The notes under the pieces were generated by a model. The model saw only the letters and a list, made by a program, of their open reading frames with translations. It was not told the origin of the DNA and ran no database searches. A stretch of DNA of 34,908 nucleotides from Actinomycetes bacterium (GTDB taxonomy: Bacteria; Actinomycetota; Actinomycetes; JAJZTN01), in the NCBI GenBank assembly GCA_021848885.1, contig JAJZTN010000007.1, positions 1 to 34,908 of the forward strand, written 5' to 3'. Below are positions 14,099 through 27,424 of the stretch, one piece after another (the first letter of the stretch is position 1; every line of letters begins with the position of its first letter). Made by a program: the position numbers and the translations under genes.

Positions 14099-16210
14099 GT
14101 GACAGCCCAGGTCCAAACCGGCGAGCAGGGGTCCGCGCTGGAGTGGAGCGATCTTGACGACCGCGCGGTGGCCGTGACCCGGGCCCTTGCGATGGATGCC
14201 GTGCAGAAGGTGGGCAACGGCCACCCGGGCACGGCGATGAGCCTGGCGCCCGCGGCGTACCTGATCTTCCAGCGACTGCTGCGGCACGACCCGGCGGACC
14301 CGAAGTGGCTGGGCCGGGACCGCTTCGTGCTCTCCGCAGGCCACTCCAGCCTCACCCAGTACATCCAGCTCTACTTCGCCGGCCTGCTCGAGCTCGACGA
14401 CCTCAAGGCGCTGCGCACCTGGGGCAGCCGCACCCCCGGCCACCCCGAGCATGGTCACACCGCCGGGATCGAGACCACCACCGGACCGCTGGGCCAGGGC
14501 GTGGCCAACGCGGTGGGGATGGCGATGGCCGCCCGCCGGGAGCGCGGGCTGCTCGACCCGGACGCCCCCGCGGGGCAGAGCGTCTTCGACCACACGATCT
14601 GGTGCATCGCCTCCGACGGGGACATCGAGGAGGGCGTCACCTCCGAGGCCAGCTCCCTGGCCGGCACCCAGCGGCTGGGTAACCTCGTGGTGCTCTACGA
14701 CGACAACCACATCTCCATCGAGGACGACACCCGAATCGCGCTGACCGAGGACACCCTGGCCCGCTACGCCGCCTACGGCTGGGCGGTGCAGCGGGTGGAC
14801 TGGACGGCCGGCGGGGGCTACCACGAGGACGTCGAGGCGCTGCACCAGGCGCTGGTGGCAGCCCGGGCCGAGACCTCGCGACCCTCCTTCATCGCGCTGC
14901 GCACGATCATCGCCTGGCCGGCCCCGACGCTGGCCAACACCGGCAAGGCGCACGGCTCGGCGCTGGGCGTCGAGGAGGTCGCCGCGACCAAGCGGCTGCT
15001 GGGCCTGGACCCTGCTGCCAGCTTCGCGGTACCCGACGACGTGCTCGCGCACGTGCGGCGGGTCCGCGAGCGTGGTGCGGCGCTGCGAGCCGAGTGGGAC
15101 ACCCGCTACGCCGCGTGGCGGGCCGGTGCCGGTGAGCGGGCCGCGCTGGCGGACCGGATGATCGCACGCGAGCTGCCGGCCGGGTGGGAGGACGTGCTGC
15201 CCAGCTTCCCGGCCGCAGAGGCCATGGCCACCCGCAAAGCCTCCGGCATCGTGATCAACGCCCTCGCCGGGGTCCTGCCGGAGCTGTGGGGCGGGTCCGC
15301 CGACCTGGCGGAGTCGAACAACACCACCATCGCCGAGGCCGAGTCGTTCCTGCCGCCCGAGAACTCCTCCAAGCACTTCCGCGGGGACTGGTTCGGACGC
15401 GTGCTGCACTTCGGAATCCGCGAGCACGCGATGGGCGCCATCCTCAACGGCATCGCGCTGCACGGGGGGACCAGGCCCTTCGGGGGCACGTTCCTCGTCT
15501 TCTCCGACTACATGCGCCCCGCGGTCCGGTTGGCCGCGCTCATGCGGCTGCCGGTCACCTACGTCTGGACGCACGACTCGATCGGCCTCGGCGAGGACGG
15601 GCCTACCCACCAACCGGTCGAGCACCTCGCGGCGTTGCGGGCAATCCCAGGGCTGGACGTCGTACGTCCGGCGGATGCCAACGAGACGGCAGCGGTGTGG
15701 CGGGCGATCCTCGCCCGCGGCGACCGGCCGGCCGGGTTGTGCCTGACCCGGCAGAACGTGCCGACCTTCGACCGCTCCCCCGGCTCGGGTTTCGCCCCGG
15801 CGGAGCTGGCGGCCCGCGGCGGCTACATCCTGCTCGACACCGCCGGGCAACCCGACGTCGTGCTGATCGGCACCGGCTCGGAGGTGAGCCTGGCGGTGAC
15901 GGCCCGGGAGCTGCTGGCCGCCGAGGGCGTGGCTGCCCGGGTGGTGTCGATGCCGTGCCGGGAGTGGTTCGACGAGGGGCCGGCGGACTACCGCGAGCAC
16001 GTCCTGCCGGCCGGGGTGCGCGCCCGCGTCTCGGTCGAGGCCGGGGTGGCGATGGGTTGGCGGGAGGTGGTGGGCGACGCCGGGCGTTGTGTCTCGCTGG
16101 AGCACTTCGGTGCCTCGGCGGACTACCAGACCCTCTATCGGGAGTTCGGCATCACGGCGGAGGCGGTGGCTGCGGCAGCCCGGGAGAGCATCGCGGCAGC
16201 CCGGGGCTGA
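14099..16210 (+). CDS. tkt: Transketolase
   Basis: The 703-residue thiamine-diphosphate enzyme of the non-oxidative pentose phosphate pathway shows the N-terminal [15 protein letters not shown], the cofactor-binding [18 protein letters not shown] followed by [10 protein letters not shown], and the pyrimidine-domain segment [20 protein letters not shown]. The C-terminal domain ends with two near-identical Ala-rich stretches ([12 protein letters not shown]), encoded by a direct repeat of GCGGCAGCCCGGG. Length is normal. The start is GTG at 14099 with AGAGGAGA upstream. It is first in the operon tkt-tal-pgi-zwf-opcA-pgl and divergent from ctaB. A repeat-bearing 126-bp gap separates it from tal. 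Confidence 0.97.
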   Translation: MTAQVQTGEQGSALEWSDLDDRAVAVTRALAMDAVQKVGNGHPGTAMSLAPAAYLIFQRLLRHDPADPKWLGRDRFVLSAGHSSLTQYIQLYFAGLLELDDLKALRTWGSRTPGHPEHGHTAGIETTTGPLGQGVANAVGMAMAARRERGLLDPDAPAGQSVFDHTIWCIASDGDIEEGVTSEASSLAGTQRLGNLVVLYDDNHISIEDDTRIALTEDTLARYAAYGWAVQRVDWTAGGGYHEDVEALHQALVAARAETSRPSFIALRTIIAWPAPTLANTGKAHGSALGVEEVAATKRLLGLDPAASFAVPDDVLAHVRRVRERGAALRAEWDTRYAAWRAGAGERAALADRMIARELPAGWEDVLPSFPAAEAMATRKASGIVINALAGVLPELWGGSADLAESNNTTIAEAESFLPPENSSKHFRGDWFGRVLHFGIREHAMGAILNGIALHGGTRPFGGTFLVFSDYMRPAVRLAALMRLPVTYVWTHDSIGLGEDGPTHQPVEHLAALRAIPGLDVVRPADANETAAVWRAILARGDRPAGLCLTRQNVPTFDRSPGSGFAPAELAARGGYILLDTAGQPDVVLIGTGSEVSLAVTARELLAAEGVAARVVSMPCREWFDEGPADYREHVLPAGVRARVSVEAGVAMGWREVVGDAGRCVSLEHFGASADYQTLYREFGITAEAVAAAARESIAAARG

Positions 16211-16249
16211 AGGCGAGCCGCACCCGCCGGCCTGCAGCCCCAGCCGCCC

Positions 16250-16329
16250 GGGCACCGGGCACCGGGCACCATGGAGAGCACCCGAGGAGCACCCGAGGAG
16301 CACCCGACGAGCACCCGACGAGCACAGAG
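16250..16329 (+). repeat. Tandem repeats between tkt and tal (7-bp x3, then 11-bp x4-5)
   Basis: GGGCACC is repeated three times at 16250-16270. GAGCACCCGAG/C follows as four complete 11-bp units from 16276 to 16319, and a degenerate fifth runs to 16329. Each unit junction forms a Shine-Dalgarno-like GAGGAG or GACGAG. The array ends 7 nt before the tal ATG. Confidence 0.9.
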
Positions 16330-16336
16330 GACGAGC

Positions 16337-17461
16337 ATGAGCACCCAGACCCTGGCCGAGCTGTCCCGGCTCGGCGTGTCCATCTGGCTGGACGACCTGA
16401 GCCGGGCACGTCTGAGCACCGGCAACCTGGCCGAGCTGGTGCGGGACTTCCACGTCACCGGTGTCACGACCAACCCGACGATCTTCCAGAAGGCCCTGGC
16501 CGATGGGCAGCACTACGCCGAGCAGGTCGCCGACCTGGCCCGGCGCGGGGTGGACCTGGGCGAGGCGGTCCGGGGGCTGACCGCCTTCGACGTACGGTGG
16601 GCGGCCGACGTGCTGCGGCCGGTCCACGACGCCACCGACGGGGTGGACGGGCTGGTCTCGATCGAGGTGGACCCGAGGCTGGCGCATGACACCGAGCGCA
16701 CCCTCGCCGAGGCGCGCGCGCTGTGGTGGCTGGTGGACCGGCCGAACCTGCTGATCAAGATCCCGGCGACGCGGGAGGGGCTTCCCGCGATAACGGCCGC
16801 GCTGGCCGAGGGGATCAGCGTCAACGTGACGCTCATCTTCGCCCTGCAGCGCTACAGCGAGGTCATGGACGCGTTCATGTCCGGGCTGGAGCTGGCCGCC
16901 CGTGCCGGGCGCGACCTGAGCCGGATCGCCTCGGTGGCCTCGTTCTTCATCAGCCGGGTGGACACCGAGGTGGACAGCCGGCTGGACGCGATCGGTTCGG
17001 CGCAGGCGGCGGCGCTGCGCGGGACCGCCGGCATCGCCAACGCCCGGCTCGCCTTCGACCGCTACGAGACGATGACCAGTTCGTCACGCTGGCAGGCCCT
17101 GGCCGCAGCCGGGGCCCGTCCGCAGCGGCCGCTGTGGGCCTCCACCGGTGTGAAGGACCCCGCCTTCGACGACACCCGCTACGTCGTCGACCTCGTCGCG
17201 GCCGGCACGGTCAACACGATGCCCGAGTCGACGATGCGTGCCGTGGCTGACCACGCCCACCTGCGCGGGGACACCATCCGGGCCGGCATCGGCGAGGCCC
17301 GTTCCACCCTGGAGCGGCTGGGGGCGCTCGGCGTGGACTACGACGAGGTCGTCACGCTGCTGGAGAAGGAAGGCGTGGCGAAGTTCGACACCTCGTGGCG
17401 GGCGCTGCTGGAGGAGCTCGACGCCTCACTGCAGCAGGCCGGCGCGGAGGCCAGGAGGTGA
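16337..17461 (+). CDS. tal: Transaldolase
   Basis: The 374-residue transaldolase moves the dihydroxyacetone unit between sedoheptulose 7-phosphate and glyceraldehyde 3-phosphate. It starts [20 protein letters not shown]. It has the substrate-binding [11 protein letters not shown] (43-53) and the Schiff-base lysine K141 in NLLIKIPAT, and ends with [15 protein letters not shown]. The ~370-residue length is usual for actinobacteria and cyanobacteria. I use ATG at 16337; the track's 16271 start lies within the tandem repeats. The stop overlaps the pgi GTG by 4 nt (GTGA), which is notable because these two proteins are fused in some bacteria. Confidence 0.97.
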   Translation: MSTQTLAELSRLGVSIWLDDLSRARLSTGNLAELVRDFHVTGVTTNPTIFQKALADGQHYAEQVADLARRGVDLGEAVRGLTAFDVRWAADVLRPVHDATDGVDGLVSIEVDPRLAHDTERTLAEARALWWLVDRPNLLIKIPATREGLPAITAALAEGISVNVTLIFALQRYSEVMDAFMSGLELAARAGRDLSRIASVASFFISRVDTEVDSRLDAIGSAQAAALRGTAGIANARLAFDRYETMTSSSRWQALAAAGARPQRPLWASTGVKDPAFDDTRYVVDLVAAGTVNTMPESTMRAVADHAHLRGDTIRAGIGEARSTLERLGALGVDYDEVVTLLEKEGVAKFDTSWRALLEELDASLQQAGAEARR

Positions 17462-19058
17462 GCGCCAGCCTCCGCCTACGCTTCGGCGGTGCCGCGGCCG
17501 AAGCCCTCGACCGGCACGTGCCCGGGCTCGTGCAGGCCAAGGTGGCTTCCGCGCTGGCCGCCGGCGACCCGACCTTGTGGGGCGAGCGGGCGCGGGCGGA
17601 GGCGAGCATCCGGCTGGGCTGGGTGCACCTTCCGCACAGCTCGCGTCCACTTCTCGCCACGGTCGAGACGCTGCGAGCCGAGCTGGTCGGTCAGGGCCTG
17701 GACCACGTGGTGCTGGCTGGCATGGGCGGCTCGTCGCTGGCCCCCGAGGTCATCGCCGCCACCGCCGGGGTGAGGCTGACCGTGCTGGACTCCACCGACC
17801 CGGACCAGGTGCGTGCGGCCCTGGCACAGAGGCTCGAGCGCACCGTCGTGGTGGTGTCCTCCAAGTCCGGTACGACGTTGGAGACCGACTCGCAGCGCCG
17901 GGCCTTCGAGGCAGCCTTCGTGGCGGCCGGCATCGACCCGGTCGGCCGGATCGTGGTGGTGACCGACCCCGGCTCGCCGCTGGAGGCATCCGCTCGCGAC
18001 GCCGGGCACCGGGTCTTTACCGCGGACCCGAACGTGGGGGGCCGCTACTCGGCGCTGACCGCCTTCGGTCTGGTCCCCTCCGGGCTGGCCGGGGTGGACA
18101 TCGGGGCGCTGCTGGATGAGGCCGAGGCGGCGATGGCCGGGCTGGCCGCCGACGATCCCGCCAATCCGGCCCTGCGCCTGGGGGCCGCACTGGCGGGCAC
18201 CGACCCGCTGCGCGACAAGGTCGTGCTCGTCCCGGACGGCACTGCCGCGATCGGGCTGGGTGAGTGGATCGAGCAGCTCGTCGCCGAGTCCACCGGCAAG
18301 GACGGCACCGGTCTGCTGCCGGTGGTCCTGGCCTCCCCCGAGGACCCCGAGGCGGCCGGCGGTTCCGATCTGCTGGTGGTGCGATTGACGGGTGAGGGCC
18401 GCTCGGCCGCCCTCACCGGCCCGGCGGAGGTCAGCATGTCCGGGCCCCTGGGGGCTCTCATGCTGCTGTGGGAGCACGCGACGGCGGTTGCCGGTCGGCT
18501 GCTGGGCATCAACCCGTTCGACCAGCCGGACGTGGAGAGCGCCAAGGCCGCCGCCCGCGACCTGCTGGCCGCCCGGCCGCAGCCGGAGCCGGCCAGCTTC
18601 GTCGAGGACGGGGTTGCGGTGCGGGCGACGGCGGGCCTGCTCGACGGGGTCGTCGACCTCGCCGGTGCGGTGGCCGCGCTGCTGGGGCAGCTCAGCCCGG
18701 ACGGCTACCTGGCGGTGATGGCCTATCTCGACCGCGTCGGGGAGGCGGGCCTGGCCGAGGTGCGGGCCGGTCTGGCCCGCCGCACCAACCGGCCGGTGAC
18801 CTTCGGTTGGGGCCCGCGCTTCCTGCACTCCACCGGGCAGTACCACAAGGGCGGGCCGGCCAATGGCGTCTACCTGCAGATCACTGGGGTCGCTCGCCAG
18901 GATCTGGCGGTTCCGGGTCGTCCGTTCAGTTTCGGTGAGCTGATCGCCGCGCAGGCGTCGGGGGACGCCCAGGTGCTGGCCGGGCGCGGCCGCCCGGTGC
19001 TGCGGCTGCACGTCCTGGACAGGACCCGAGGGCTCGCGGCGCTGCGCAGGGTGCTCAG

Positions 19059-19062
<4 letters not shown>
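17458..19062 (+). CDS. pgi: Glucose-6-phosphate isomerase (TalPgi-type)
   Basis: The 534-residue isomerase interconverts glucose 6-phosphate and fructose 6-phosphate. SIS-domain motifs are [12 protein letters not shown] and [10 protein letters not shown]. Active-site regions are [20 protein letters not shown] and [19 protein letters not shown]. The last two motifs are the form found in the isomerase half of bifunctional transaldolase/isomerase proteins rather than in E. coli-type Pgi. The GTG at 17458 overlaps the tal stop, and AGGAGG abuts it, so reinitiation from tal is likely. The 4-nt GTGA overlap with zwf continues the coupling. Confidence 0.94.
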
Positions 19063-20587
<1,525 letters not shown>

Positions 20588-20591
<4 letters not shown>

Positions 20592-21535
20592 TCATCGACC
20601 TGCCCTCCACCACCACCGCGGCTGTCAACAAGGCGCTCATCGACCTGCGGGAGAGCGGCGGGGCCATCGCGCTGGGTCGTGTCCTCACCCTGGTCGTCGT
20701 CGCTGACGAGGAGCATGCCGAGCCGGCGATCCAGGCGGCCAACGACGCCAGCCGCGAGCACCCCTGCCGGATCATCGTGCTGGTCCATGCCAGCGCACGC
20801 GGCGGGGCACGGCTGGACGCGCAGGTCCGGGTCGGTGGTGACGCCGGGGCCAGCGAGGTCATCGTGCTCCGGATGTTCGGCAAGCTGGTCGGGCACGGCG
20901 CCTCGGTGGCCGTTCCCTTCCTGCTCTCCGACGCCCCGGTGGTCGCCTACTGGCCCGGGGAGCCGCCGGCGGTCCCGGCCGAGGACCCGGTAGGGGCCAT
21001 GGCCCAGCGACGCATAACCGACGTGGCCGAGTGCCGCACCCCGGTCGCCGCGCTGCGCGACCGGGGGATGTCCTACCGCCCGGGCGACACCGACCTGGCG
21101 TGGAGCCGCACGACGCTGTGGCGGGGCCTGCTGGCGGCCGCGCTGGACCAACCGCCGCACGAGCGGGTCACTGCGGTCAGGGTCGTCGGCGGCTCGGACA
21201 GCCCGAGCACCGACCTGCTGGCCGCCTGGCTGGGCCTGTCGCTGCGCTGCCCTGTCACGCGGGTCAAGGCTCGCGCGGGAGTCGGCATCCTCAGCGTGCG
21301 CCTGGTGCGCAGGTCCGGTCCGATCGACCTGGACCGCCCCGACGGTGCGACCGCGACGCTGAACGCCCCAGGCCAGCCGGAGCGGCGTATCGCGCTGCCG
21401 CGGCGCACCACCAGCGAGAGCCTGGCCGAGGAGCTGCGCCGGCTGGACCCGGACGAGGTCTATGCCCGGGTGCTCACCAAGGGGCTGGCCCGGCTGACCG
21501 GCCCGCGCCCGGGCGCGGCGGCAGCGGAGGGCTGA
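20588..21535 (+). CDS. opcA: Glucose-6-phosphate dehydrogenase assembly protein OpcA
   Basis: The 315-residue protein starts VIIDLPSTTTAAVNKALIDLRE and contains the OpcA blocks PCRIIVLVHASARGGARLDAQV, GASEVIVLRMFGKLVGHGAS and VVAYWPGEPPAVPAEDPVG. OpcA is needed for assembly or activity of G6PDH oligomers in cyanobacteria and actinobacteria. The Asp and Glu content is low compared with enzymes and no catalytic motif is expected. It overlaps zwf by 4 nt. pgl starts 4 nt after its stop, so zwf, opcA and pgl should be produced together. Confidence 0.94.
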
Positions 21536-21539
21536 GACC

Positions 21540-22319
21540 GTGTCCGCCGCACCGACGGTGCTGGTGCACCGCGACCCTGAGCTGCTGGCCCGGGCGGCTG
21601 CCGCGCGCCTGGTGACCCGGCTCGTCGACGCCCAGGCCGCTCGCGGCCGGGCGAGCCTGGTGCTCACCGGCGGCGGTGTCGGGACGGGCGCTCTGGCGGC
21701 GCTGGCGGCCACGCCCGCCCGGGACGCGGTGGACTGGGCACAGGTGGAGGTGTGGTGGTCCGACGAGCGTTTCCTGCCGGGTGGGCACCCGGACCGCAAC
21801 GAGACCGCGGCCCGTGCTGCACTGCTGGACCATGTCGGGGTGGACCCCGCGAGGGTGCACCCGATGCCCGCCAGTGACGGGCCCGACGGCGCGGACGTGG
21901 ACGCGGCGGCCCACCGCTACGCGGACCTGCTGCGTGCGGCCTCCCAGCCCGAGGACCACGGGGCGGTGCCCCGCTTCGACATCCTGCTGCTCGGCATGGG
22001 CGCGGACGGGCATGTCGCATCCCTGTTCCCCGAGCACGCGGCCACCTACGACGAACGCTCGGTTGTCGCCGTGCGCGGTGCCCCGAAGCCACCACCGACC
22101 CGGCTCAGCCTGACCCTGCCGGCACTGTGCGCGGCCGAGGAGGTGTGGCTGCTCGTCGCCGGTGCGGAGAAGGCCGCGGCGGTGCGGCTGGCCCTGGGTG
22201 GGGCCGGCCCGCGTCAGGTGCCGGCCGCAGGGGTCGGCGGGCGCCGCGCCACGTTGTGGCTGCTGGATCGTGCCGCGGCGAGTCAGGTCGCAGGTTTGGG
22301 GCGGATCGCCTCACCGTGA
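21540..22319 (+). CDS. pgl: 6-phosphogluconolactonase
   Basis: The 259-residue DevB/SOL-family lactonase hydrolyses 6-phosphogluconolactone made by Zwf. Conserved blocks are SLVLTGGGVGTGALAALAA, VWWSDERFLPGGHPDRNETA and DILLLGMGADGHVASLFPEH, with VAVRGAPKPPPTRLSLTLP near the C-terminal side. GTG at 21540 follows the opcA stop by 4 nt. It is the last gene of the operon. A tandem-repeat segment lies in the 132-bp gap to the convergent rbpA. No gnd is present in the window. Confidence 0.95.
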   Translation: MSAAPTVLVHRDPELLARAAAARLVTRLVDAQAARGRASLVLTGGGVGTGALAALAATPARDAVDWAQVEVWWSDERFLPGGHPDRNETAARAALLDHVGVDPARVHPMPASDGPDGADVDAAAHRYADLLRAASQPEDHGAVPRFDILLLGMGADGHVASLFPEHAATYDERSVVAVRGAPKPPPTRLSLTLPALCAAEEVWLLVAGAEKAAAVRLALGGAGPRQVPAAGVGGRRATLWLLDRAAASQVAGLGRIASP

Positions 22320-22332
22320 CCGGCTCGCCCCC

Positions 22333-22446
22333 TGCCGGGTCGTGCCGGTGCCGGGTCGTGCCGGTGCCGGGTCGTGCCGGTGCCGGGTCCGGTGGCGCGC
22401 CCGGGGCGGGCCGGTGCCGGGTCCGGTGGCGCGCCCGGGGCGGGCC
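22333..22446. repeat. Tandem repeats between convergent pgl and rbpA (16-bp x3, 34-bp x2)
   Basis: TGCCGGGTCGTGCCGG is perfectly repeated three times (22333-22380). A 34-bp unit beginning TGCCGGGTCCGGTGGC follows twice (22381-22414 and 22415-22446, the latter lacking its final two bases). Each 34-bp unit holds a GGCGCGCC palindrome. It fills almost the whole gap between two stop codons, so it may help terminate both transcripts. Confidence 0.9.
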
Positions 22447-22451
22447 TGAGG

Positions 22452-22802
22452 TCAGTACGGCCGACCCGTCCTGCGCAGCTTCTCCAACGCCTCCTCGAGG
22501 ATCGCGGCGCCGTCGGCGTCGCTGCGCCTCTCCTTCACGTAGGCAAGATGGGTCTTGTAGGGCTCGTTGCGCGGCGGGGCCGGTGGGTTCTCCTCGTCCC
22601 GCCCGGCCGGCAAACCGCAGCGGGGGCAGTCCCACTCCTCGGGCACCTGCATCCCCGGCTCCTCGGAGAAGCTGGGCCGCGTCTCATGCCCGTTGGCGCA
22701 CCAGTAGGAGACGTGGAAGCGCGGCGCGGCGTCGCCGCGCTCGGCCTCCCCCATCGGCCCGGCGCCCACCCGGCTGCCCCTGATCGCACTACCACTAGCC
22801 AC
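22452..22802 (-). CDS. rbpA: RNA polymerase-binding protein RbpA
   Basis: RbpA is an essential actinobacterial transcription factor that binds RNA polymerase and the primary sigma factor and stabilises the open complex. The 116-residue protein shows the core domain VSYWCANGHETRPSFSEE with a Cys/His metal-type cluster (CANGH and CPRCG), a basic linker, and the sigma-interaction helix YVKERRSDADGAAILEEALE. The start is GTG at 22802, with GAGGAG eight bases upstream. It lies 43 bp downstream of secG and is convergent with pgl. Its presence is strong evidence that the source is actinobacterial. Confidence 0.97.
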   Translation of the reverse strand: MASGSAIRGSRVGAGPMGEAERGDAAPRFHVSYWCANGHETRPSFSEEPGMQVPEEWDCPRCGLPAGRDEENPPAPPRNEPYKTHLAYVKERRSDADGAAILEEALEKLRRTGRPY

Positions 22803-22845
22803 GGGTCGGTCTCCTCACGCTCAGTCGATCCTCGGCTCGGGCCGG

Positions 22846-23085
22846 TCAGCTCTTCATCAGCAGGCCGAGCGCGATGACGCACGCCGCCCACAGCAGCCCG
22901 GTGATGATGGTCAGCCGGTCGAGGTTCTTCTCCACCACCGAGGAACCGCCGAGGCTGGAGGTCACCCCTCCTCCGAACATGTCCGAGAGCCCGCCGCCCT
23001 TGCCCTTGTGCAGCAGCACCAGCACGACCATGAGCACGCTGGTGAGGACGAGGATGGCCGAGACGACGTACTCGAGGATGGACAC
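22846..23085 (-). CDS. secG: Preprotein translocase subunit SecG
   Basis: The 79-residue membrane protein has two helices (about 4-24 and 58-76) joined by a Gly-rich loop (KGKGGGLSDMFGGGVTSSLGG), with the conserved LLHKGKGGGLSDMFGGG motif. SecG assists SecYE in protein export. GTG at 23085 is preceded by GGAGAG. Position between tpiA and rbpA is the usual actinobacterial arrangement. A TATCCT hexamer 104 bp upstream suggests its own promoter as well as readthrough from the gap operon. Confidence 0.95.
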   Translation of the reverse strand: MSILEYVVSAILVLTSVLMVVLVLLHKGKGGGLSDMFGGGVTSSLGGSSVVEKNLDRLTIITGLLWAACVIALGLLMKS

Positions 23086-23188
23086 GGTGACGGGCTCTCC
23101 GGATCGGGTCGGCCGAGGGTGCGGGCAGGCGGGATGCGATCAGCTTCCGCCGCACCCCTGACCCCCGGGTGCAGGGACGCTGAGGTCA

Positions 23189-23194
23189 AGGATA
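23189..23194 (-). promoter_or_regulatory. Candidate -10 (TATCCT) for secG-rbpA
   Basis: TATCCT, a near-consensus -10, lies just after the tpiA stop on the minus strand. It would give a ~97-nt leader to secG. That leader includes a 6-bp GCACCC/GGGTGC hairpin (23152-23172). Confidence 0.45.
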
Positions 23195-23206
23195 GGTCAG
23201 GGGCGG

Positions 23207-24007
23207 CTAGTCCTCGGCCACGACCTGGTCGGCGAAGCGGCAGATGGCGGTGAACTCCTCCGCGTCGATGCTCGCCCCGCCCACCAACGCCCCGTCGATA
23301 TCAGGCTGGGCCATGATCCCCGCGACATTGCTGTCCTTGACCGAGCCGCCGTAGAGCACCCGCGCGGCGGCAGCCAGCTCCGCGGAGTAGGTCTGGCGCA
23401 GGCGGGTCCGGATGGCCGCGCACACCTCCTGGGCGTCAGCGGGTGTGGCGACCTCACCGGTGCCGATCGCCCAGACCGGCTCGTAGGCGATGACGACCTC
23501 GCTGGCGGCCTCGGCCGGCACCCCGGCCAGGGCAGCGTCGAGCTGGGCCAGGGTGTGCTCGACGTGGCGGCCCTCCTGCCGCACCGCCAGACCCTCCCCC
23601 ACGCACAGGATCGGTGCGAGCCGGTGGCGCAGCGCCGCGGCGAGCTTGGCGGCCACGACGGTGTCGTCCTCGGCGTGGTACTGGCGGCGTTCGCTGTGTC
23701 CCACCACGACGTAGCTGCAGCCCAGCCGGGCCAGCATCGCCCCGGACACCTCACCGGTGAAGGCCCCGGCGTCATGCACCGAGAGGTCCTGGGCGCCGTA
23801 GCGGATGTCCAGACGGTCACCGTCGACCAAGGTCTGGATGGAGCGCAGGTCGGTGAAAGGCGGCAGTACCGCCACCTCGACCTTGGTGTAGTCGTGACGG
23901 CGGTCCTTCAGCGCCCAGCCCAGCTTCTGCACCAGGCTAATGGCCTCCAGGTGGTTGAGGTTCATCTTCCAGTTGCCCGCCATGAGCGGGACCCGCACCG
24001 TCGTCAT
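23207..24007 (-). CDS. tpiA: Triosephosphate isomerase
   Basis: The 266-residue TIM-barrel enzyme has catalytic lysine K14 in GNWKMNL, the histidine in [14 protein letters not shown], the catalytic glutamate in [12 protein letters not shown], and the phosphate-binding [10 protein letters not shown]. It interconverts dihydroxyacetone phosphate and glyceraldehyde 3-phosphate. The ATG at 24007 follows the pgk stop by 3 nt. The order gap-pgk-tpiA-secG-rbpA is classical for actinobacteria. Confidence 0.97.
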   Translation of the reverse strand: MTTVRVPLMAGNWKMNLNHLEAISLVQKLGWALKDRRHDYTKVEVAVLPPFTDLRSIQTLVDGDRLDIRYGAQDLSVHDAGAFTGEVSGAMLARLGCSYVVVGHSERRQYHAEDDTVVAAKLAAALRHRLAPILCVGEGLAVRQEGRHVEHTLAQLDAALAGVPAEAASEVVIAYEPVWAIGTGEVATPADAQEVCAAIRTRLRQTYSAELAAAARVLYGGSVKDSNVAGIMAQPDIDGALVGGASIDAEEFTAICRFADQVVAED

Positions 24008-24010
24008 GGC

Positions 24011-25201
24011 TCAGTCCTCCAGCACCGACAGGCCCGGCAGCGTGGCGCCCTCGAGATACTCCAGGCTGGCCCCGCCACCGGTTGAGATGTGCCCGAAGGC
24101 GCCCTCGGAGAAGCCCAGACGGCGTACGGCGGCGGCCGAGTCCCCGCCCCCGACAACGGTCAGCCCGTCGACCTCGGTCAGGGCCTGGGCCACCGCTCGG
24201 GTGCCCTCGGCGAACTCGGGGATCTCGAAGACCCCCATCGGGCCGTTCCAGAAGACCGTGCGAGCCGAGCGGATCTGCTCGGCGAAGGCCGCCGCCGAGG
24301 CCGGACCGATATCCACCCCGATCGCCTCTGCGGGGATGGCGTCGGTGGCCACGACGTGGTGGGTCGCGCCGGGGCGCACCGAGTCGGTGACCACCACGTC
24401 GGTGGGCAGGACGATGTCCACGCCGCGCCGGTCGGCCTCGGCGAGGTAGCCACGCACCGTCTCCACCCGGTCTGCCTCCAGCAGGCTGCGCCCCACCTGA
24501 TGCCCGGTGGCTGCCAGGAAGGTGAACACCATGCCACCGCCGACGAGGATCCGGTCGGCCTTGCCGAGCAGGTTGGCGATGACCCCGAGCTTGTCGGAGA
24601 CCTTCGCGCCACCGAGCACGACCGCGAAGGGGCGGGCCGGGTCGACGGTGAGGCGGCGCAGCACCGCCACCTCGGCGAGCACCAGACCACCGGCGGCATG
24701 CGGCAGCCTGGCGGCCACGTCGTAGACGCTGGCGTGCTTGCGGTGCACCGCGCCGAAACCGTCGGAGACGAAGGCGTCGGCCATGCCGGCGAGGGTGTCG
24801 GCGAGCTGGGCGCGCTCGGCGTCGTCCTTGCTCGTCTCCGCCGGGTTGAACCGGACGTTCTCCAGCACGGCGACCCCGCCCGGGGCCAGGCCCGCCACCG
24901 TCGCCTGGGCATGCGGGCCCACGGTGTCGGTGGCGAAGGCGACCGGCGCGCCGAGCAGCTCGCCGAGCCGGGTGGCCACCGGGGCCAGCGAGAAGGCCGG
25001 GTCGGGGGCACCCTTGGGACGGCCCAGGTGTGCGATCACCACGACGCGGGCCCCGGCCGCGCGCAACCGCTCGATCGTGGGCAGCGAGGCACGGATGCGG
25101 CCCTCGTCGGTTATCACCGTGCCCTCCAGCGGCACGTTGAGGTCACAGCGGACCAGCACGCGCTTGCCGTGCAGGTCGCCGAGGTCATCGATGGTCAGCA
25201 C
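24011..25201 (-). CDS. pgk: Phosphoglycerate kinase
   Basis: The 396-residue two-domain kinase makes ATP from 1,3-bisphosphoglycerate. The N-terminal substrate site includes [15 protein letters not shown] and [14 protein letters not shown]. The C-terminal nucleotide site includes [24 protein letters not shown] and [16 protein letters not shown] choose GTG at 25201 ([10 protein letters not shown]), preceded by GGAGG, rather than the track's 25333, which lies inside gap. The gap stop is 37 bp upstream and tpiA is 3 bp downstream. Confidence 0.97.
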   Translation of the reverse strand: MLTIDDLGDLHGKRVLVRCDLNVPLEGTVITDEGRIRASLPTIERLRAAGARVVVIAHLGRPKGAPDPAFSLAPVATRLGELLGAPVAFATDTVGPHAQATVAGLAPGGVAVLENVRFNPAETSKDDAERAQLADTLAGMADAFVSDGFGAVHRKHASVYDVAARLPHAAGGLVLAEVAVLRRLTVDPARPFAVVLGGAKVSDKLGVIANLLGKADRILVGGGMVFTFLAATGHQVGRSLLEADRVETVRGYLAEADRRGVDIVLPTDVVVTDSVRPGATHHVVATDAIPAEAIGVDIGPASAAAFAEQIRSARTVFWNGPMGVFEIPEFAEGTRAVAQALTEVDGLTVVGGGDSAAAVRRLGFSEGAFGHISTGGGASLEYLEGATLPGLSVLED

Positions 25202-25238
25202 AGGGCCTCCGCGTTCGTCCTCTGGTGGCGGCCCGGAC

Positions 25239-27421
<2,183 letters not shown>

Positions 27422-27424
27422 GGG

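Noticed and set aside
13814-16687. 957-aa minus-strand ORF
   Set aside because: Antisense shadow of tkt and the start of tal; high GC removes stop codons in this frame.
23152-23172. Terminator after tpiA
   Set aside because: Only a 6-bp GCACCC/GGGTGC stem, and it lies downstream of a good -10, so it is more likely part of the secG leader.
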